The notes: generated by a model from the letters alone, not told the origin. Positions 1-6,708 are shown, numbered from the stretch's first letter. The stretch is DNA of 13,894 bases from Haloarculaceae archaeon (GCA_018609945.1 JAHENO010000012.1:1-13894); one strand, 5' to 3'. A program made the numbers and translations.

Positions 1-1
1 C

Positions 2-523
2 GCCGGCGAGGACTACGACATCCGCCCGGTCGGCATGGGCGTCTACGGCACCACCGGCCGCATGGAGAAGGGCTACCGCCTGTTCGGGCACGAACTCGAA
101 CTGGAGTACAACCCCGCGGAGGCGGGCCTGACCTTCCACGGCGTCAAGGACGCCGACTTCATCGGCAAGGAGGCCTACGCCGAGGCCATCGAGGAGGACA
201 ACACCGCGACGCTGTGCACGCTGTCGGTCGACGACCACGCCCCCTCCGGCGGCGAGAACCGGTTCATGCTGGGGAACGAACCGGTCCTCAACGAGGAGGG
301 AGACGTCATCGTCGACGAGGAGGGCCGCCGCTCCTACGTGACGAGCGCGGGCACGGGCCCGAGCGTCGGCAAGCACCTCCTCATGGCGTACCTCCCGCCG
401 GAGTACGCCGACGAGGGACGCTCGCTGCAGGTCGAGTACATGGGTGAGCACTACCCGGTGACCGTCGAGGTCGTCGGCAGCCGCCCGCTGTTCGACCCCA
501 AGAACGAGCGCATCCGGAGTTAA
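2..523 (+). CDS. GcvT-family folate-dependent aminomethyltransferase / DMGDH-like protein, C-terminal part
   Basis: Only the C-terminal 173 residues are in the window; the reading frame is open from base 2 and ends at TAA 521-523. The visible part holds the end of the tetrahydrofolate-binding GcvT fold (GMGVYGTTGRMEKGYRLFGHEL, AEAGLTFHGVKDADFIGKEAY) and the barrel-like GCV_T_C domain (YVTSAGTGPSVGKHLLMAYLP, then VEVVGSRPLFDPKNERIR). The ending SRPLFDPKNERIR is more typical of dimethylglycine/sarcosine dehydrogenase-type proteins than of plain glycine cleavage T protein. Such proteins oxidise N-methyl groups on an N-terminal FAD domain, pass the one-carbon unit to tetrahydrofolate and give electrons to ETF. 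The two ETF genes start 39 bases downstream, which fits. The FAD domain lies outside the window, so a stand-alone GcvT cannot be excluded. Confidence 0.85.
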   Translation, partial: AGEDYDIRPVGMGVYGTTGRMEKGYRLFGHELELEYNPAEAGLTFHGVKDADFIGKEAYAEAIEEDNTATLCTLSVDDHAPSGGENRFMLGNEPVLNEEGDVIVDEEGRRSYVTSAGTGPSVGKHLLMAYLPPEYADEGRSLQVEYMGEHYPVTVEVVGSRPLFDPKNERIRS

Positions 524-562
524 TCGAAACTCCCTTTCTGACCCACACCGAAGGTTACGACA

Positions 563-1333
563 ATGGATGTACTAGCCTGTTTGAAACGAGTACCGGAGAC
601 GGGAGCAAAGATCGTCCTGACCGAGGACCAGCAGGACATAGACACGACCAACCTCGGGTTCACGATGAGCCCACACGAGGAATGTGGGATCGAGGAGGCC
701 GTCCAGATCGCCGAGGAGACCGGCGGCTCTGCGACGGCGCTGACGCTGGGCGGCGAGGAGGCCAAAGAGCAGGTCCGGACCGCGCTGGCGATGCAGGCCG
801 ACGACGGCGTGTTGCTCGAGAAGGACGGCGCCGAGTGGGACCCACAGAACGTCGCCGCGGCCATCGCCAACTACATCGAAGACCGGATGGCGGAGGACGG
901 GTTCGACCTCCTGGTGTTCGGCAACGAGTCGGCCGACGCCGGCAACTACCAGGTCGGCGTCCGCGTCGCCGAGCAACTCGACCTGCCCATCGTGACGAGC
1001 ATCAAGGACCTCGAGGTCAACGAAGAGGCGGGCACTGTCACCGCCGAGCGCGAGGTCGGTGGCGGCTCCGAGGTCTACGAACTCGACCTCCCCGCCGTCG
1101 TCGCGGTCAAGGAGGGACTGAACGAACCCCGCTACGCCTCGATGCGCGCACGGATGCGGGCCCGCAAGCAGACCGTCGAGTCCGTTCCCGTCGAGAAAGA
1201 ACACGAGGCTGGCCTGGAGAAGGTCCGCCTCGAAACGCCCGAGAAAGACGAGGGCACCGCCGAGATTCTCGGCGAGGGTCCCGAGGCAGTCCCGGAGATC
1301 ATGCGCGTCCTGCGCGAACTGGAGGTGCTCTAA
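563..1333 (+). CDS. etfB: Electron transfer flavoprotein beta subunit
   Basis: EtfB (256 aa, usual length) forms the ETF heterodimer with EtfA and carries electrons from flavin dehydrogenases to ETF:quinone oxidoreductase in the membrane. Visible features are the N-terminal CLKRVPET strand and loop (residues 6-13), MSPHEECGIEEAVQIAE near 35-51, the nucleotide-binding FGNESADAGNYQVGVRVAEQL (119-139), and the beta-subunit signature LPAVVAVKEGLNEPRYASMR followed by ARMRARKQ (176-203). ATG 563 lies 39 bases after the GcvT-like stop, with a weak GAAGG before it and no clear TATA box, so read-through from upstream is likely. The stop at 1331-1333 directly abuts the etfA start. An acidic C-terminal tail (about 225-256) fits halophily. 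Confidence 0.95.
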   Translation: MDVLACLKRVPETGAKIVLTEDQQDIDTTNLGFTMSPHEECGIEEAVQIAEETGGSATALTLGGEEAKEQVRTALAMQADDGVLLEKDGAEWDPQNVAAAIANYIEDRMAEDGFDLLVFGNESADAGNYQVGVRVAEQLDLPIVTSIKDLEVNEEAGTVTAEREVGGGSEVYELDLPAVVAVKEGLNEPRYASMRARMRARKQTVESVPVEKEHEAGLEKVRLETPEKDEGTAEILGEGPEAVPEIMRVLRELEVL

Positions 1334-2308
1334 ATGATCCTGACGTTCGTCGAACACGAGGCCGGCGTTCCCGAGGACACGACCCTGGAAGCACTGACAT
1401 TCGCTCGCGACGTCGCCGACCAGACCGACTCGGCCATCGAGGCGGTCGTCTTCGGCGACGAGGGCCCCGCGGTGGCCGACGAGGTCGGCGCCTACGGCGT
1501 CGGTGCCGTCCACGCCGTCTCACACCCCGACCTGGACACCTACGCCCCCGAGGCGTGGGGCGAGAGCGTCTCGCAGCTCGTCGACGAACTGTCGCCCGAA
1601 GCAGTCATCGCACCGGGCAGCGACCGCGGTCACGAAGTGCTGGCCCACACGGCCGCCAAGCGCGACCTCGCGATGGCAGCCAACTGCCTGGAGGTCGAAG
1701 CCGGGGACAGTTACGAACTGACCCGCCAGCGCTGGGGCGGCACGTTGCTCGAACACGCCCGCCTGTCGGGCGAGACGAAACTGCTCTCGGCCGCACCCAA
1801 CGAGATCAGCGCCGAACCCGCCGACGACGGCGGCGAGGCGGCCGTCCAGGAGTTCGAGCCCGACCTCGAGGAGTCGGACCTGCGCGTGCAGATTTCGTCC
1901 ATCGAGGAGTCCGACGAGGAGGGCATCCCGCTGGGCGAGGCTCGCACCGTGGTCAGTGGTGGCCGTGGCGTCGGCAGCCCCGAGGGCTTCGACAAACTGG
2001 AAGAACTGGCGGACCTGCTCGACGCCGCCATCGGTTCCTCGCGGGCCGCGGTCAACGAGGGCTGGCGCAGCCACGACGACCAGATCGGCCAGACCGGTAC
2101 CAAGATTTCCCCCAAGCTGTACATTCCCTGCGGGATTAGCGGCGCCGTCCAGCACATGGTCGGGTGCAAGGGCGCCGAGAACATCATGGCGATCAACACC
2201 GACCCCGAGGCCGCGATCATCCAGAAGGCCGAGTACGCGGTCATCGGCGACCTCCACGAGGTCGTCCCCGAACTCAACGAGGCCATCCGCGAAGAGACAG
2301 GCCAGTAG
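1334..2308 (+). CDS. etfA: Electron transfer flavoprotein alpha subunit
   Basis: EtfA (324 aa) binds the redox-active FAD of the ETF heterodimer. Residues 1-200 form the variable N-terminal domain. The conserved FAD domain starts around VVSGGRGVGSPEGF (206-219) and continues with SSRAAVNEGWRSHDDQIGQT (235-254). The alpha-subunit signature follows at 262-288 (LYIPCGISGAVQHMVG, then IMAIN), and the C-terminal helix is DLHEVVPELNEAI. The ATG is the base after the etfB stop, so the subunits are probably translated in a coupled, near 1:1 manner. There are no 4Fe-4S cysteine clusters of the kind found in bifurcating or ferredoxin-fused ETF alpha subunits. With the upstream GcvT/DMGDH-like protein, this ETF probably serves oxidation of methylated amines or another FAD dehydrogenase; the exact donor is inferred. 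Confidence 0.95.
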   Translation: MILTFVEHEAGVPEDTTLEALTFARDVADQTDSAIEAVVFGDEGPAVADEVGAYGVGAVHAVSHPDLDTYAPEAWGESVSQLVDELSPEAVIAPGSDRGHEVLAHTAAKRDLAMAANCLEVEAGDSYELTRQRWGGTLLEHARLSGETKLLSAAPNEISAEPADDGGEAAVQEFEPDLEESDLRVQISSIEESDEEGIPLGEARTVVSGGRGVGSPEGFDKLEELADLLDAAIGSSRAAVNEGWRSHDDQIGQTGTKISPKLYIPCGISGAVQHMVGCKGAENIMAINTDPEAAIIQKAEYAVIGDLHEVVPELNEAIREETGQ

Positions 2309-2312
2309 CGGC

Positions 2313-2486
2313 ATGGACTGGGACGCCCGGACCGCGCTGCGGGTCGTCCTCGTCGCAGGAGGCGTCGGATACGTCGTCTGGGGTGCCATCGACGGGCAAT
2401 TGCGGCTCGTCGGCGTCGGTGCCCTCGCTGTCGCCGTCGGCCTGTTCGGTCTCTACCGCGAGGGGCTCGGTCGCCCCGAGGCGTGA
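2313..2486 (+). CDS. Small two-helix membrane protein downstream of etfA
   Basis: A 57-residue ORF starting at ATG 2313, four bases after the etfA stop. It has two hydrophobic segments, roughly residues 8-25 (ALRVVLVAGGVGYVVWGAI) and 30-49 (LRLVGVGALAVAVGLFGLY). A short acidic or polar N-terminus, a loop with D27-G-Q, and a positively charged tail (REGLGRPEA) fit a hairpin with the termini on the same side. I do not recognise a named family. The spacing says it is co-transcribed with etfBA, so it could be an accessory membrane component of that electron transfer unit; this is inferred from position alone. It was identified from start spacing and hydropathy, and the same frame stays open far upstream inside etfA, which is a shadow. 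Confidence 0.7.
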   Translation: MDWDARTALRVVLVAGGVGYVVWGAIDGQLRLVGVGALAVAVGLFGLYREGLGRPEA

Positions 2487-2653
2487 CCTCGCGATCGAAC
2501 GGTCACTGTCAGTCCACGACGCCCGTAGCTCTGGGCCGGCGTTGCTCGAACTGGGCGGGGTGGCAGATTCCCTTCCCCGTCGACACGGCCAGGGACGTGA
2601 CGAGGGACGAGAGCGGCGACATCGTCACCTATCTCGAGGTACACTACGGCTGA
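2483..2653 (+). CDS. Possible 56-residue ORF overlapping the small membrane protein (GTGA)
   Basis: Reading from GTG 2483-2485, which overlaps the preceding TGA (2484-2486) by the sequence GTGA, a frame of 56 codons stays open to TGA 2651-2653. The C-terminal half reads like a haloarchaeal protein (WQIPFPVDTARDV, then DESGDIVTYLEVHYG). By my count about 84% of third positions are G or C, as expected for real genes here. The N-terminal half is less convincing (basic, two cysteines at 9 and 21). I recognise no family. It may be a genuine last gene of the etf unit, or the remnant of a longer gene whose start was lost. The GTGA overlap favours translational coupling. Confidence 0.4.
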   Translation: MTSRSNGHCQSTTPVALGRRCSNWAGWQIPFPVDTARDVTRDESGDIVTYLEVHYG

Positions 2654-2671
2654 GGAGCAGTGTGTAGCCGC

Positions 2672-2702
2672 CCGTCCGGAGACGCCGGGGTCACCCGGAC
2701 GG
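2672..2702. terminator. GC-rich inverted repeat between converging genes
   Basis: An 8-bp perfect inverted repeat (CCGTCCGG at 2672-2679 and CCGGACGG at 2695-2702) with a 15-base loop lies between the end of the plus-strand etf unit and the stop of the minus-strand lipoprotein, whose last codons it overlaps. It could act as a two-way termination or RNA-stability hairpin. There is no T-run, which is the main archaeal termination signal, so the call is weak. Confidence 0.3.
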
Positions 2703-3521
2703 TGTCCGAACGGTCCGCTGTACTTCCGCGAAGTACTCCTGATCGTCCAGTTCGCCATTGCTGTGCCGCCGGGCCAGCGACGCGGTCGCTTCCACCACTG
2801 CCGGGTCGGCGTCCGGGCGCTCGACGATGATCCTGAGGCCGCTGTGTCCCTCCGCCCGACTCTCGTCGGGGACGACGTTCGAGTAGGCGAGCAGGATGTC
2901 CTGCATATCGCTCGCTGTCTCCACCTGCGACTGGTTTTCGCCCTGCTGGTACCCGACGAGCCACCAGGCGCGGTCCTCCGATGCTCCCACCTCCTCGTAC
3001 GTGATGTCGTTCTGTTCGAGCGTCTGCTTGAAGTCGAAAAAGGCGGCGGGCATGAGTCGCCGGACGAGACGTGCGTTACCGGCTGCGGTGCCCTCGGGTC
3101 CGGAGCCGAACGCTGGCGTGTTGTCGAACACGATCCGGTGGTCGCCGGGCTCGATCTCCCCGACGAGCGTAGTCCCGGCGATGACGCCTGTCGCAGAGAG
3201 CCCCTCGACCGAGCGAACTTCCTCGCCCGCCTCGTAGGCCTCGAAGTCCTCCTCGGCGATCGTCCAGATGTCGAGGGTGCCTCGGTTCACGGTGGCGTCG
3301 ATCGCGAGTGTCTCCGTCTCTGTCGGGGACAGAACCGTAGTCGTGTACTCGCCCGCCGGGAGTTCGAACTCGAGGGTCAGGCGCAGTCGGTACGCTTCCT
3401 CCGACTGATCGGTGACCGATGTCGCGTCCGTCCGTGCTGCCTGGTGGTTCGATGATCCCAGCAGCGAACAGCCAGCCATAGATCCGACGGCACAGAGGGA
3501 CAGGAACCCGCGGCGATGCAT
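2691..3521 (-). CDS. Tat-exported haloarchaeal lipoprotein of unknown function
   Basis: A 276-residue protein with a twin-arginine signal (HRRGFLSLCAVG, residues 2-13) running straight into a lipobox SMAGC with Cys18 as the expected lipidated residue. This is the usual haloarchaeal arrangement for Tat-exported, membrane-tethered proteins. The mature part begins with a polar linker (19-42). A likely beta-sandwich of about 45-135 follows, with alternating strands and an EIEPGDHRIVFDNT turn. A mixed region of 145-235 contains DRAWWLVGYQQGE, and the C-terminal helix includes NGELDDQEYFAEVQR. I recognise no named family or catalytic motif. ATG 3521 is chosen because it sits directly before the RR motif and about 25 bases from a TATA-like box; the frame stays open much further upstream, but that is antisense to the next gene. 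Confidence 0.85.
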   Translation of the reverse strand: MHRRGFLSLCAVGSMAGCSLLGSSNHQAARTDATSVTDQSEEAYRLRLTLEFELPAGEYTTTVLSPTETETLAIDATVNRGTLDIWTIAEEDFEAYEAGEEVRSVEGLSATGVIAGTTLVGEIEPGDHRIVFDNTPAFGSGPEGTAAGNARLVRRLMPAAFFDFKQTLEQNDITYEEVGASEDRAWWLVGYQQGENQSQVETASDMQDILLAYSNVVPDESRAEGHSGLRIIVERPDADPAVVEATASLARRHSNGELDDQEYFAEVQRTVRTPSG

Positions 3522-3541
3522 ACCTCCGGTTGTATCGGGTG

Positions 3542-3549
3542 TAATAAAA
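3542..3549 (-). promoter_or_regulatory. TATA-like box for the lipoprotein gene
   Basis: TAATAAAA on the plus strand (TTTTATTA in the direction of the gene) is centred about 25 bases upstream of ATG 3521, the spacing expected for a leaderless or nearly leaderless archaeal transcript. A GGAGGT touches the start codon, too close for normal Shine-Dalgarno use. Confidence 0.6.
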
Positions 3550-3583
3550 GGCGTGCTATCCGGGCGAGCGATCGACGGCAGAG

Positions 3584-3589
3584 TTTTGA
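3584..3589 (+). promoter_or_regulatory. TATA-like box for the M42 peptidase gene
   Basis: TTTTGA, in an otherwise GC-rich stretch, is centred about 28 bases upstream of ATG 3615. The spacing suits a leaderless transcript. It sits in a 93-base divergent promoter region shared with the lipoprotein gene. Confidence 0.45.
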
Positions 3590-3614
3590 CGCCCCGACCC
3601 GAGGAAAGCGACGT

Positions 3615-4670
3615 ATGGAGCAGCCACGACGAGCCTTCCTGGAGGACTTGCTCGACACGGCGACGCCCTCGGGCTTCGAGGCCGCGGGCCAGCGCCGGTG
3701 GATCGAGTACGTCGAGGGGTTTGCCGACGAGGTACGGACCGATGACTACGGGAACGCCGTCGCGGTCCTGGAGGGTGGCGAGCCCGCGGTGGCGCTGGCG
3801 GGCCACGGCGACGAAATCGGCTTCATGGTGCGGGACATCGAGGACAGCGGCGCGATCCGGATGACCGCAATCGGCGGCTCGGACCGCACTGTCTCGAAGG
3901 GCCAGCACGTGCAGATTCACACAGACGACGGGCCGGTGCCGGGCGTGGTCGGCCAGACAGCCATCCACCTGCGCGACCGCGAGGACGAATCCGTCGACGA
4001 CATCACCGAACAACACGTCGACATCGGCGCCGACGACGCCGACGAGGCCGCGGAGCTGGTCGAGCGCGGCGACCCGATCACCTTCGAGCAGACAGTCACC
4101 GAACTCGCCAACGGCCGGATCGCCGCCCGCGGCCTCGACAACCGCATCGGCACCTGGGCCGCGGCCGAGGGACTCCGGCGGGCCGCAGAGGCCGACCCCG
4201 AGGCGACCGTCTATGCCGTCTCGACGGTCCAGGAGGAACTCGGCCTGCAGGGCGCGAAGATGGTCGGGTTCGACCTCGCGCCCGACGCCGTGATCGCGAC
4301 CGACGTCACCCACGCGACCGACGCGCCGGGGACGCCCGCCGACCAAGAGACCGGGATCGAACTCGGCGCCGGGCCGGTCGTCGCCCGCGGGAGCGCAAAC
4401 CACCCCCGGGTCGTCGCGGCCGTCCGCGAGGTCGCCGACGACGCGGACGTCGACGTGCAGTTACAGGCCGCGGGTAGCCGCACCGGGACGGACGCCGACG
4501 CCTTCTACACCTCGCGGGGTGGCATCCCGTCGCTGAACCTCGGCGTCCCCAACCGCTACATGCACACGCCCGTCGAGGTGCTCGACCTGGACGACCTCGA
4601 CGCGGCGGCGGATCTGCTGGGTGGATTCGCGGCCAGCGCCCACGAGTTCGAGTTCGCGGTCGAGGTCTGA
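3615..4670 (+). CDS. M42 family metallo-aminopeptidase (TET-like / glutamyl aminopeptidase, FrvX family)
   Basis: A 351-residue protein with the full set of M42 binuclear metal site residues. These are His64 in AGHGDEIGF, the bridging Asp175 in GLDNRIG, Glu207-Glu208 in VQEELGLQGA (first Glu as general base, second as ligand), Asp230 in ATDVTHATD and His317 in YMHTPVEVLD. The middle portion (about 80-165) is the PDZ-like insert used for dodecamer assembly in TET peptidases. Family members are cytoplasmic enzymes that trim peptides released by the proteasome. LDNRIG instead of the commoner LDDRVG is a mild variant. Length is normal. The frame runs upstream to 3516, but ATG 3615 fits both the conserved N-terminus (LLDTATPSGFE) and the TATA spacing. 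Confidence 0.93.
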   Translation: MEQPRRAFLEDLLDTATPSGFEAAGQRRWIEYVEGFADEVRTDDYGNAVAVLEGGEPAVALAGHGDEIGFMVRDIEDSGAIRMTAIGGSDRTVSKGQHVQIHTDDGPVPGVVGQTAIHLRDREDESVDDITEQHVDIGADDADEAAELVERGDPITFEQTVTELANGRIAARGLDNRIGTWAAAEGLRRAAEADPEATVYAVSTVQEELGLQGAKMVGFDLAPDAVIATDVTHATDAPGTPADQETGIELGAGPVVARGSANHPRVVAAVREVADDADVDVQLQAAGSRTGTDADAFYTSRGGIPSLNLGVPNRYMHTPVEVLDLDDLDAAADLLGGFAASAHEFEFAVEV

Positions 4671-4695
4671 GCCGACTGCGTCCCGCGTGGTCAAG

Positions 4696-4748
4696 TCCTA
4701 GCGAGGATCTGTGAAGACAGCACGAAAGCTCGCGACCGCTCGCTAGGA
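4696..4748. repeat. 10-bp perfect inverted repeat with internal hairpins, upstream of lsm
   Basis: TCCTAGCGAG at 4696-4705 is the exact reverse complement of CTCGCTAGGA at 4739-4748. The 33 bases between can form a small CTGT-GAAG-ACAG hairpin (4708-4719). They also hold a second copy of GCTCGC (4728-4733, the other at 4738-4743) that could compete for pairing with GCGAG 4701-4705. Each arm contains CTAG, a tetranucleotide scarce in this window. It lies 25 bases after the M42 peptidase stop, so it may be a 3' end structure of that transcript, a small structured RNA, or a protein site. I cannot choose among these from the sequence. Confidence 0.55.
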
Positions 4749-4875
4749 ATCGATGAGAGAGACGAAGCAAAACTGCGACCAGCCAGAAAGCGGCCGGGGG
4801 CTTAGTGCCGCTGGCGGCGTGATTCGACCACGGTCATCTTGTCTCCGACCAGTACCGAAGCTCCGAGCCGGTACG

Positions 4876-4881
4876 TTTAAG
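4876..4881 (+). promoter_or_regulatory. TATA-like box for the lsm-rpl37e-purF unit
   Basis: TTTAAG (within GTACGTTTAAGCG) is centred about 27 bases upstream of ATG 4906. This spacing implies a leaderless lsm transcript and rules out the longer in-frame start at 4753, which lies upstream of the promoter. Confidence 0.65.
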
Positions 4882-4905
4882 CGCCCGTCGCCGGGCAGTG
4901 TGGGT

Positions 4906-5100
4906 ATGAGCGAGCGTGGGAACAGACCGCTGGACCTGTTGGAAGCGTCGGTCGGGACGGAGGTGACTGTCCACCTGAAGGGTGGCGAGGTCTACGAGGG
5001 GCTGTTGGCGGGGTACGACCAGCACATGAATCTGGTCGTCGAGGAGGGCGAAGACACAACGATTATACGCGGTGATAACGTGGTTTCGATACGTCCATGA
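4906..5100 (+). CDS. lsm: LSm family RNA-binding protein (archaeal Sm-like)
   Basis: A 64-residue Sm-fold protein. The Sm1 motif covers about 18-45 (VTVHLKGGEVYEGLLAGYD, then QHMNL), with the RNA-contacting loop D38-Q-H40-M-N42. The Sm2 motif is TTIIRGDNVVSIRP (51-64) with R55-G56-D57-N58. Archaeal LSm proteins form ring-shaped complexes that bind U-rich RNA and are linked to small-RNA biology. The stretch joining Sm1 and Sm2 is short (VVEEGED). Haloarchaeal LSm proteins I recall are somewhat longer there, so this appears to be a compact version. The stop overlaps the rpl37e start (ATGA, 5097-5100), giving translational coupling. Confidence 0.95.
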   Translation: MSERGNRPLDLLEASVGTEVTVHLKGGEVYEGLLAGYDQHMNLVVEEGEDTTIIRGDNVVSIRP

Positions 5101-5267
5101 CCTCAGGAACCCCGAGTCAGGGCAAGAAAAACACCACGACACACGTGAAGTGTCGCCGCTGTGGGGAGAAGTCCTACCACTCCAAGAAGAAGGTCTGTTC
5201 GTCCTGCGGCTTCGGCAAGTCGGCCAAGCGTCGGGAGTACGCCTGGCAGAGCAAAGCCAGCGAGTGA
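5097..5267 (+). CDS. rpl37e: 50S ribosomal protein L37e
   Basis: A 56-residue zinc-ribbon ribosomal protein of the archaeal/eukaryotic large subunit. It has two CxxC pairs, C19-R-R-C22 and C34-S-S-C37, embedded in a Lys/Arg-rich sequence, with the family tail GFGKSAKRREYAWQSKA. It is basic, unlike most proteins in the window, as expected for an rRNA-binding protein. The start ATG overlaps the lsm stop by four bases, and the TGA stop is one base before the purF ATG. An overlapping lsm-rpl37e pair is a known haloarchaeal arrangement. It is short, so it is found by the cysteine motif and the overlap rather than by length. Confidence 0.95.
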   Translation: MTSGTPSQGKKNTTTHVKCRRCGEKSYHSKKKVCSSCGFGKSAKRREYAWQSKASE

Positions 5268-5268
5268 G

Positions 5269-6708
5269 ATGCACGAGAAGTGCGGCGTTGTCGGCATCTC
5301 TCTGGCCGACCGCGACGCCGCCCGCCCCCTCTACTATTCGCTGTATGCCCTCCAGCACCGCGGCCAGGAGTCGGCCGGGATCGTCACCCACGACGGCTTC
5401 CAGCAACACGAGCACGTCGAGATGGGCCTCGTCGGTGACGCCTTCTCGCTGTCCGACCTGGAATCGCTCGCCGGCACCAACGGCATCGGTCACGTCAGGT
5501 ACCCCACGGAGGGTGGCGTCAACGAGTGCTGTGCCCAGCCCTTCTCGGTGTCGTTCAAGAGCGGGTCGCTCGGCCTGGCGCACAACGGCAACCTCGTCAA
5601 CACGGACGAGATCCGCGAGGAACTCGCCGGGCTGGGGCATGCCTTCACCTCGACCGGTGATACGGAAGTCATCGCTCACGACCTCGCGCGCAACCTCCTC
5701 GAAGAGGACCTCGTGCGCGCGGTGAAATCGACGATGGACCGCGTCCACGGGTCGTACTCGCTGACGATCATGCACGACGAGACCGTCCTCGGCGTGCGGG
5801 ACCCGCAGGGCAACCGGCCGCTGTGTATCGGCGAACTCGACGACGGCTACGTCATCGCCTCCGAGTCGGTCGCCATCGACACCCTGGACGGCGAACTCGT
5901 CCGCGACGTCCGGCCGGGCGAACTGGTCGTCCTCCGGCCCGACGGGAGGGGCTTCGACTCCTACCAGCTGGTCGACCGCGAGCACACGGCCCACTGCTTT
6001 TTCGAGCACGTCTACTTCGCGCGCCCGGACTCGGTCGTCAACGAGGAACTGGTCTACGAAGTGCGCCGGGAACTGGGTGCGCAACTCTGGGCGGAGTCGG
6101 GCATCGACTCCGACGTCGTGATGCCGGTCCCAGACTCGGGGCGGGCCTTCGCCTCCGGGTACGCGGAGGCCGCCAGCGAGGCGGGCGCGGACGTCGAGTT
6201 CGCGGAGGGGCTGATGAAAAACCGCTACGTCGGGCGGACGTTCATCATGCCCACCCAGGACGAGCGCGAGCGGGCGGTCCGGCTGAAGCTCAATCCGATC
6301 ATGTCGACCGTCGACGGCCGGAGCGTGACGCTCATCGACGACTCCATCGTCCGCGGGACGACCTCGACGCAACTGGTCGCGTTGCTCCGCGACGCCGGTG
6401 CCCAGGAGGTCCACGTCCGAATCGGCTCGCCGCCGATCGTCGCGCCCTGCTATCTGGGTATCGACATGGCCACCCGGGAGGAACTTATCGCCGCCGACAG
6501 GGACGTCGAGGAGATCCGCGAGGCCATCGGTGCCGACTCGCTTTCGTATCTCTCCATCGAGGCCATCACCGAGGCGCTCGGGAAAGCCGACACCGACCTC
6601 TGTCTGGGCTGTGTCACCGGCGAGTACCCCTACGACATCGAGGGGGAGGAACGCGACCGCGACGTCACGCGGCCGACGAGCGACCACGCGGCCAGTGCCG
6701 ACGACTAG
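5269..6708 (+). CDS. purF: Amidophosphoribosyltransferase (glutamine PRPP amidotransferase)
   Basis: PurF catalyses the first committed step of purine synthesis, PRPP plus glutamine to phosphoribosylamine. The 479-residue protein has an N-terminal class II glutaminase domain with the nucleophile Cys5 in MHEKCGVVGI, implying removal of four leading residues. Other glutaminase motifs are GHVRYPT (74-80), HNGNL (105-109) and TGDTEV (129-134). The C-terminal domain carries the PRPP loop VTLIDDSIVRGTTS (353-366). Cys243, Cys394, Cys445 and Cys448 (last two in CLGC) match the ligand pattern of the 4Fe-4S cluster in the Bacillus-type enzyme. ATG 5269 follows the rpl37e stop by one base; upstream in-frame codons lie inside rpl37e. 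TAG 6706-6708 overlaps the stop of the convergent gene. Confidence 0.96.
   Translation: MHEKCGVVGISLADRDAARPLYYSLYALQHRGQESAGIVTHDGFQQHEHVEMGLVGDAFSLSDLESLAGTNGIGHVRYPTEGGVNECCAQPFSVSFKSGSLGLAHNGNLVNTDEIREELAGLGHAFTSTGDTEVIAHDLARNLLEEDLVRAVKSTMDRVHGSYSLTIMHDETVLGVRDPQGNRPLCIGELDDGYVIASESVAIDTLDGELVRDVRPGELVVLRPDGRGFDSYQLVDREHTAHCFFEHVYFARPDSVVNEELVYEVRRELGAQLWAESGIDSDVVMPVPDSGRAFASGYAEAASEAGADVEFAEGLMKNRYVGRTFIMPTQDERERAVRLKLNPIMSTVDGRSVTLIDDSIVRGTTSTQLVALLRDAGAQEVHVRIGSPPIVAPCYLGIDMATREELIAADRDVEEIREAIGADSLSYLSIEAITEALGKADTDLCLGCVTGEYPYDIEGEERDRDVTRPTSDHAASADD

Noticed and set aside
682..2139. Long plus-strand frame overlapping etfB and etfA with very arginine-rich translation
   Set aside because: It is the shifted-frame shadow typical of GC-rich DNA; both real ETF subunits are fully conserved across the same bases.
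3516..3614. Earlier in-frame start for the M42 peptidase
   Set aside because: The extra residues are basic, unlike the family N-terminus, and the stretch includes the divergent promoter.
3522..4403. N-terminal extension of the lipoprotein frame to 570 residues
   Set aside because: The extension is antisense to the M42 peptidase, and the Tat signal, lipobox and TATA box place the start at 3521.
4696..4748. Insertion-sequence end or tRNA fragment
   Set aside because: No transposase, target duplication or tRNA landmark sequence is nearby; the arms are too short to call an element.
4753..4905. Earlier in-frame start for lsm
   Set aside because: The TATA box at 4876-4881 lies inside this stretch, and the extra sequence is not Sm-like.
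5161..5268. Earlier in-frame start for purF
   Set aside because: It lies inside rpl37e, and PurF needs its nucleophile cysteine near the N-terminus, as given by ATG 5269.
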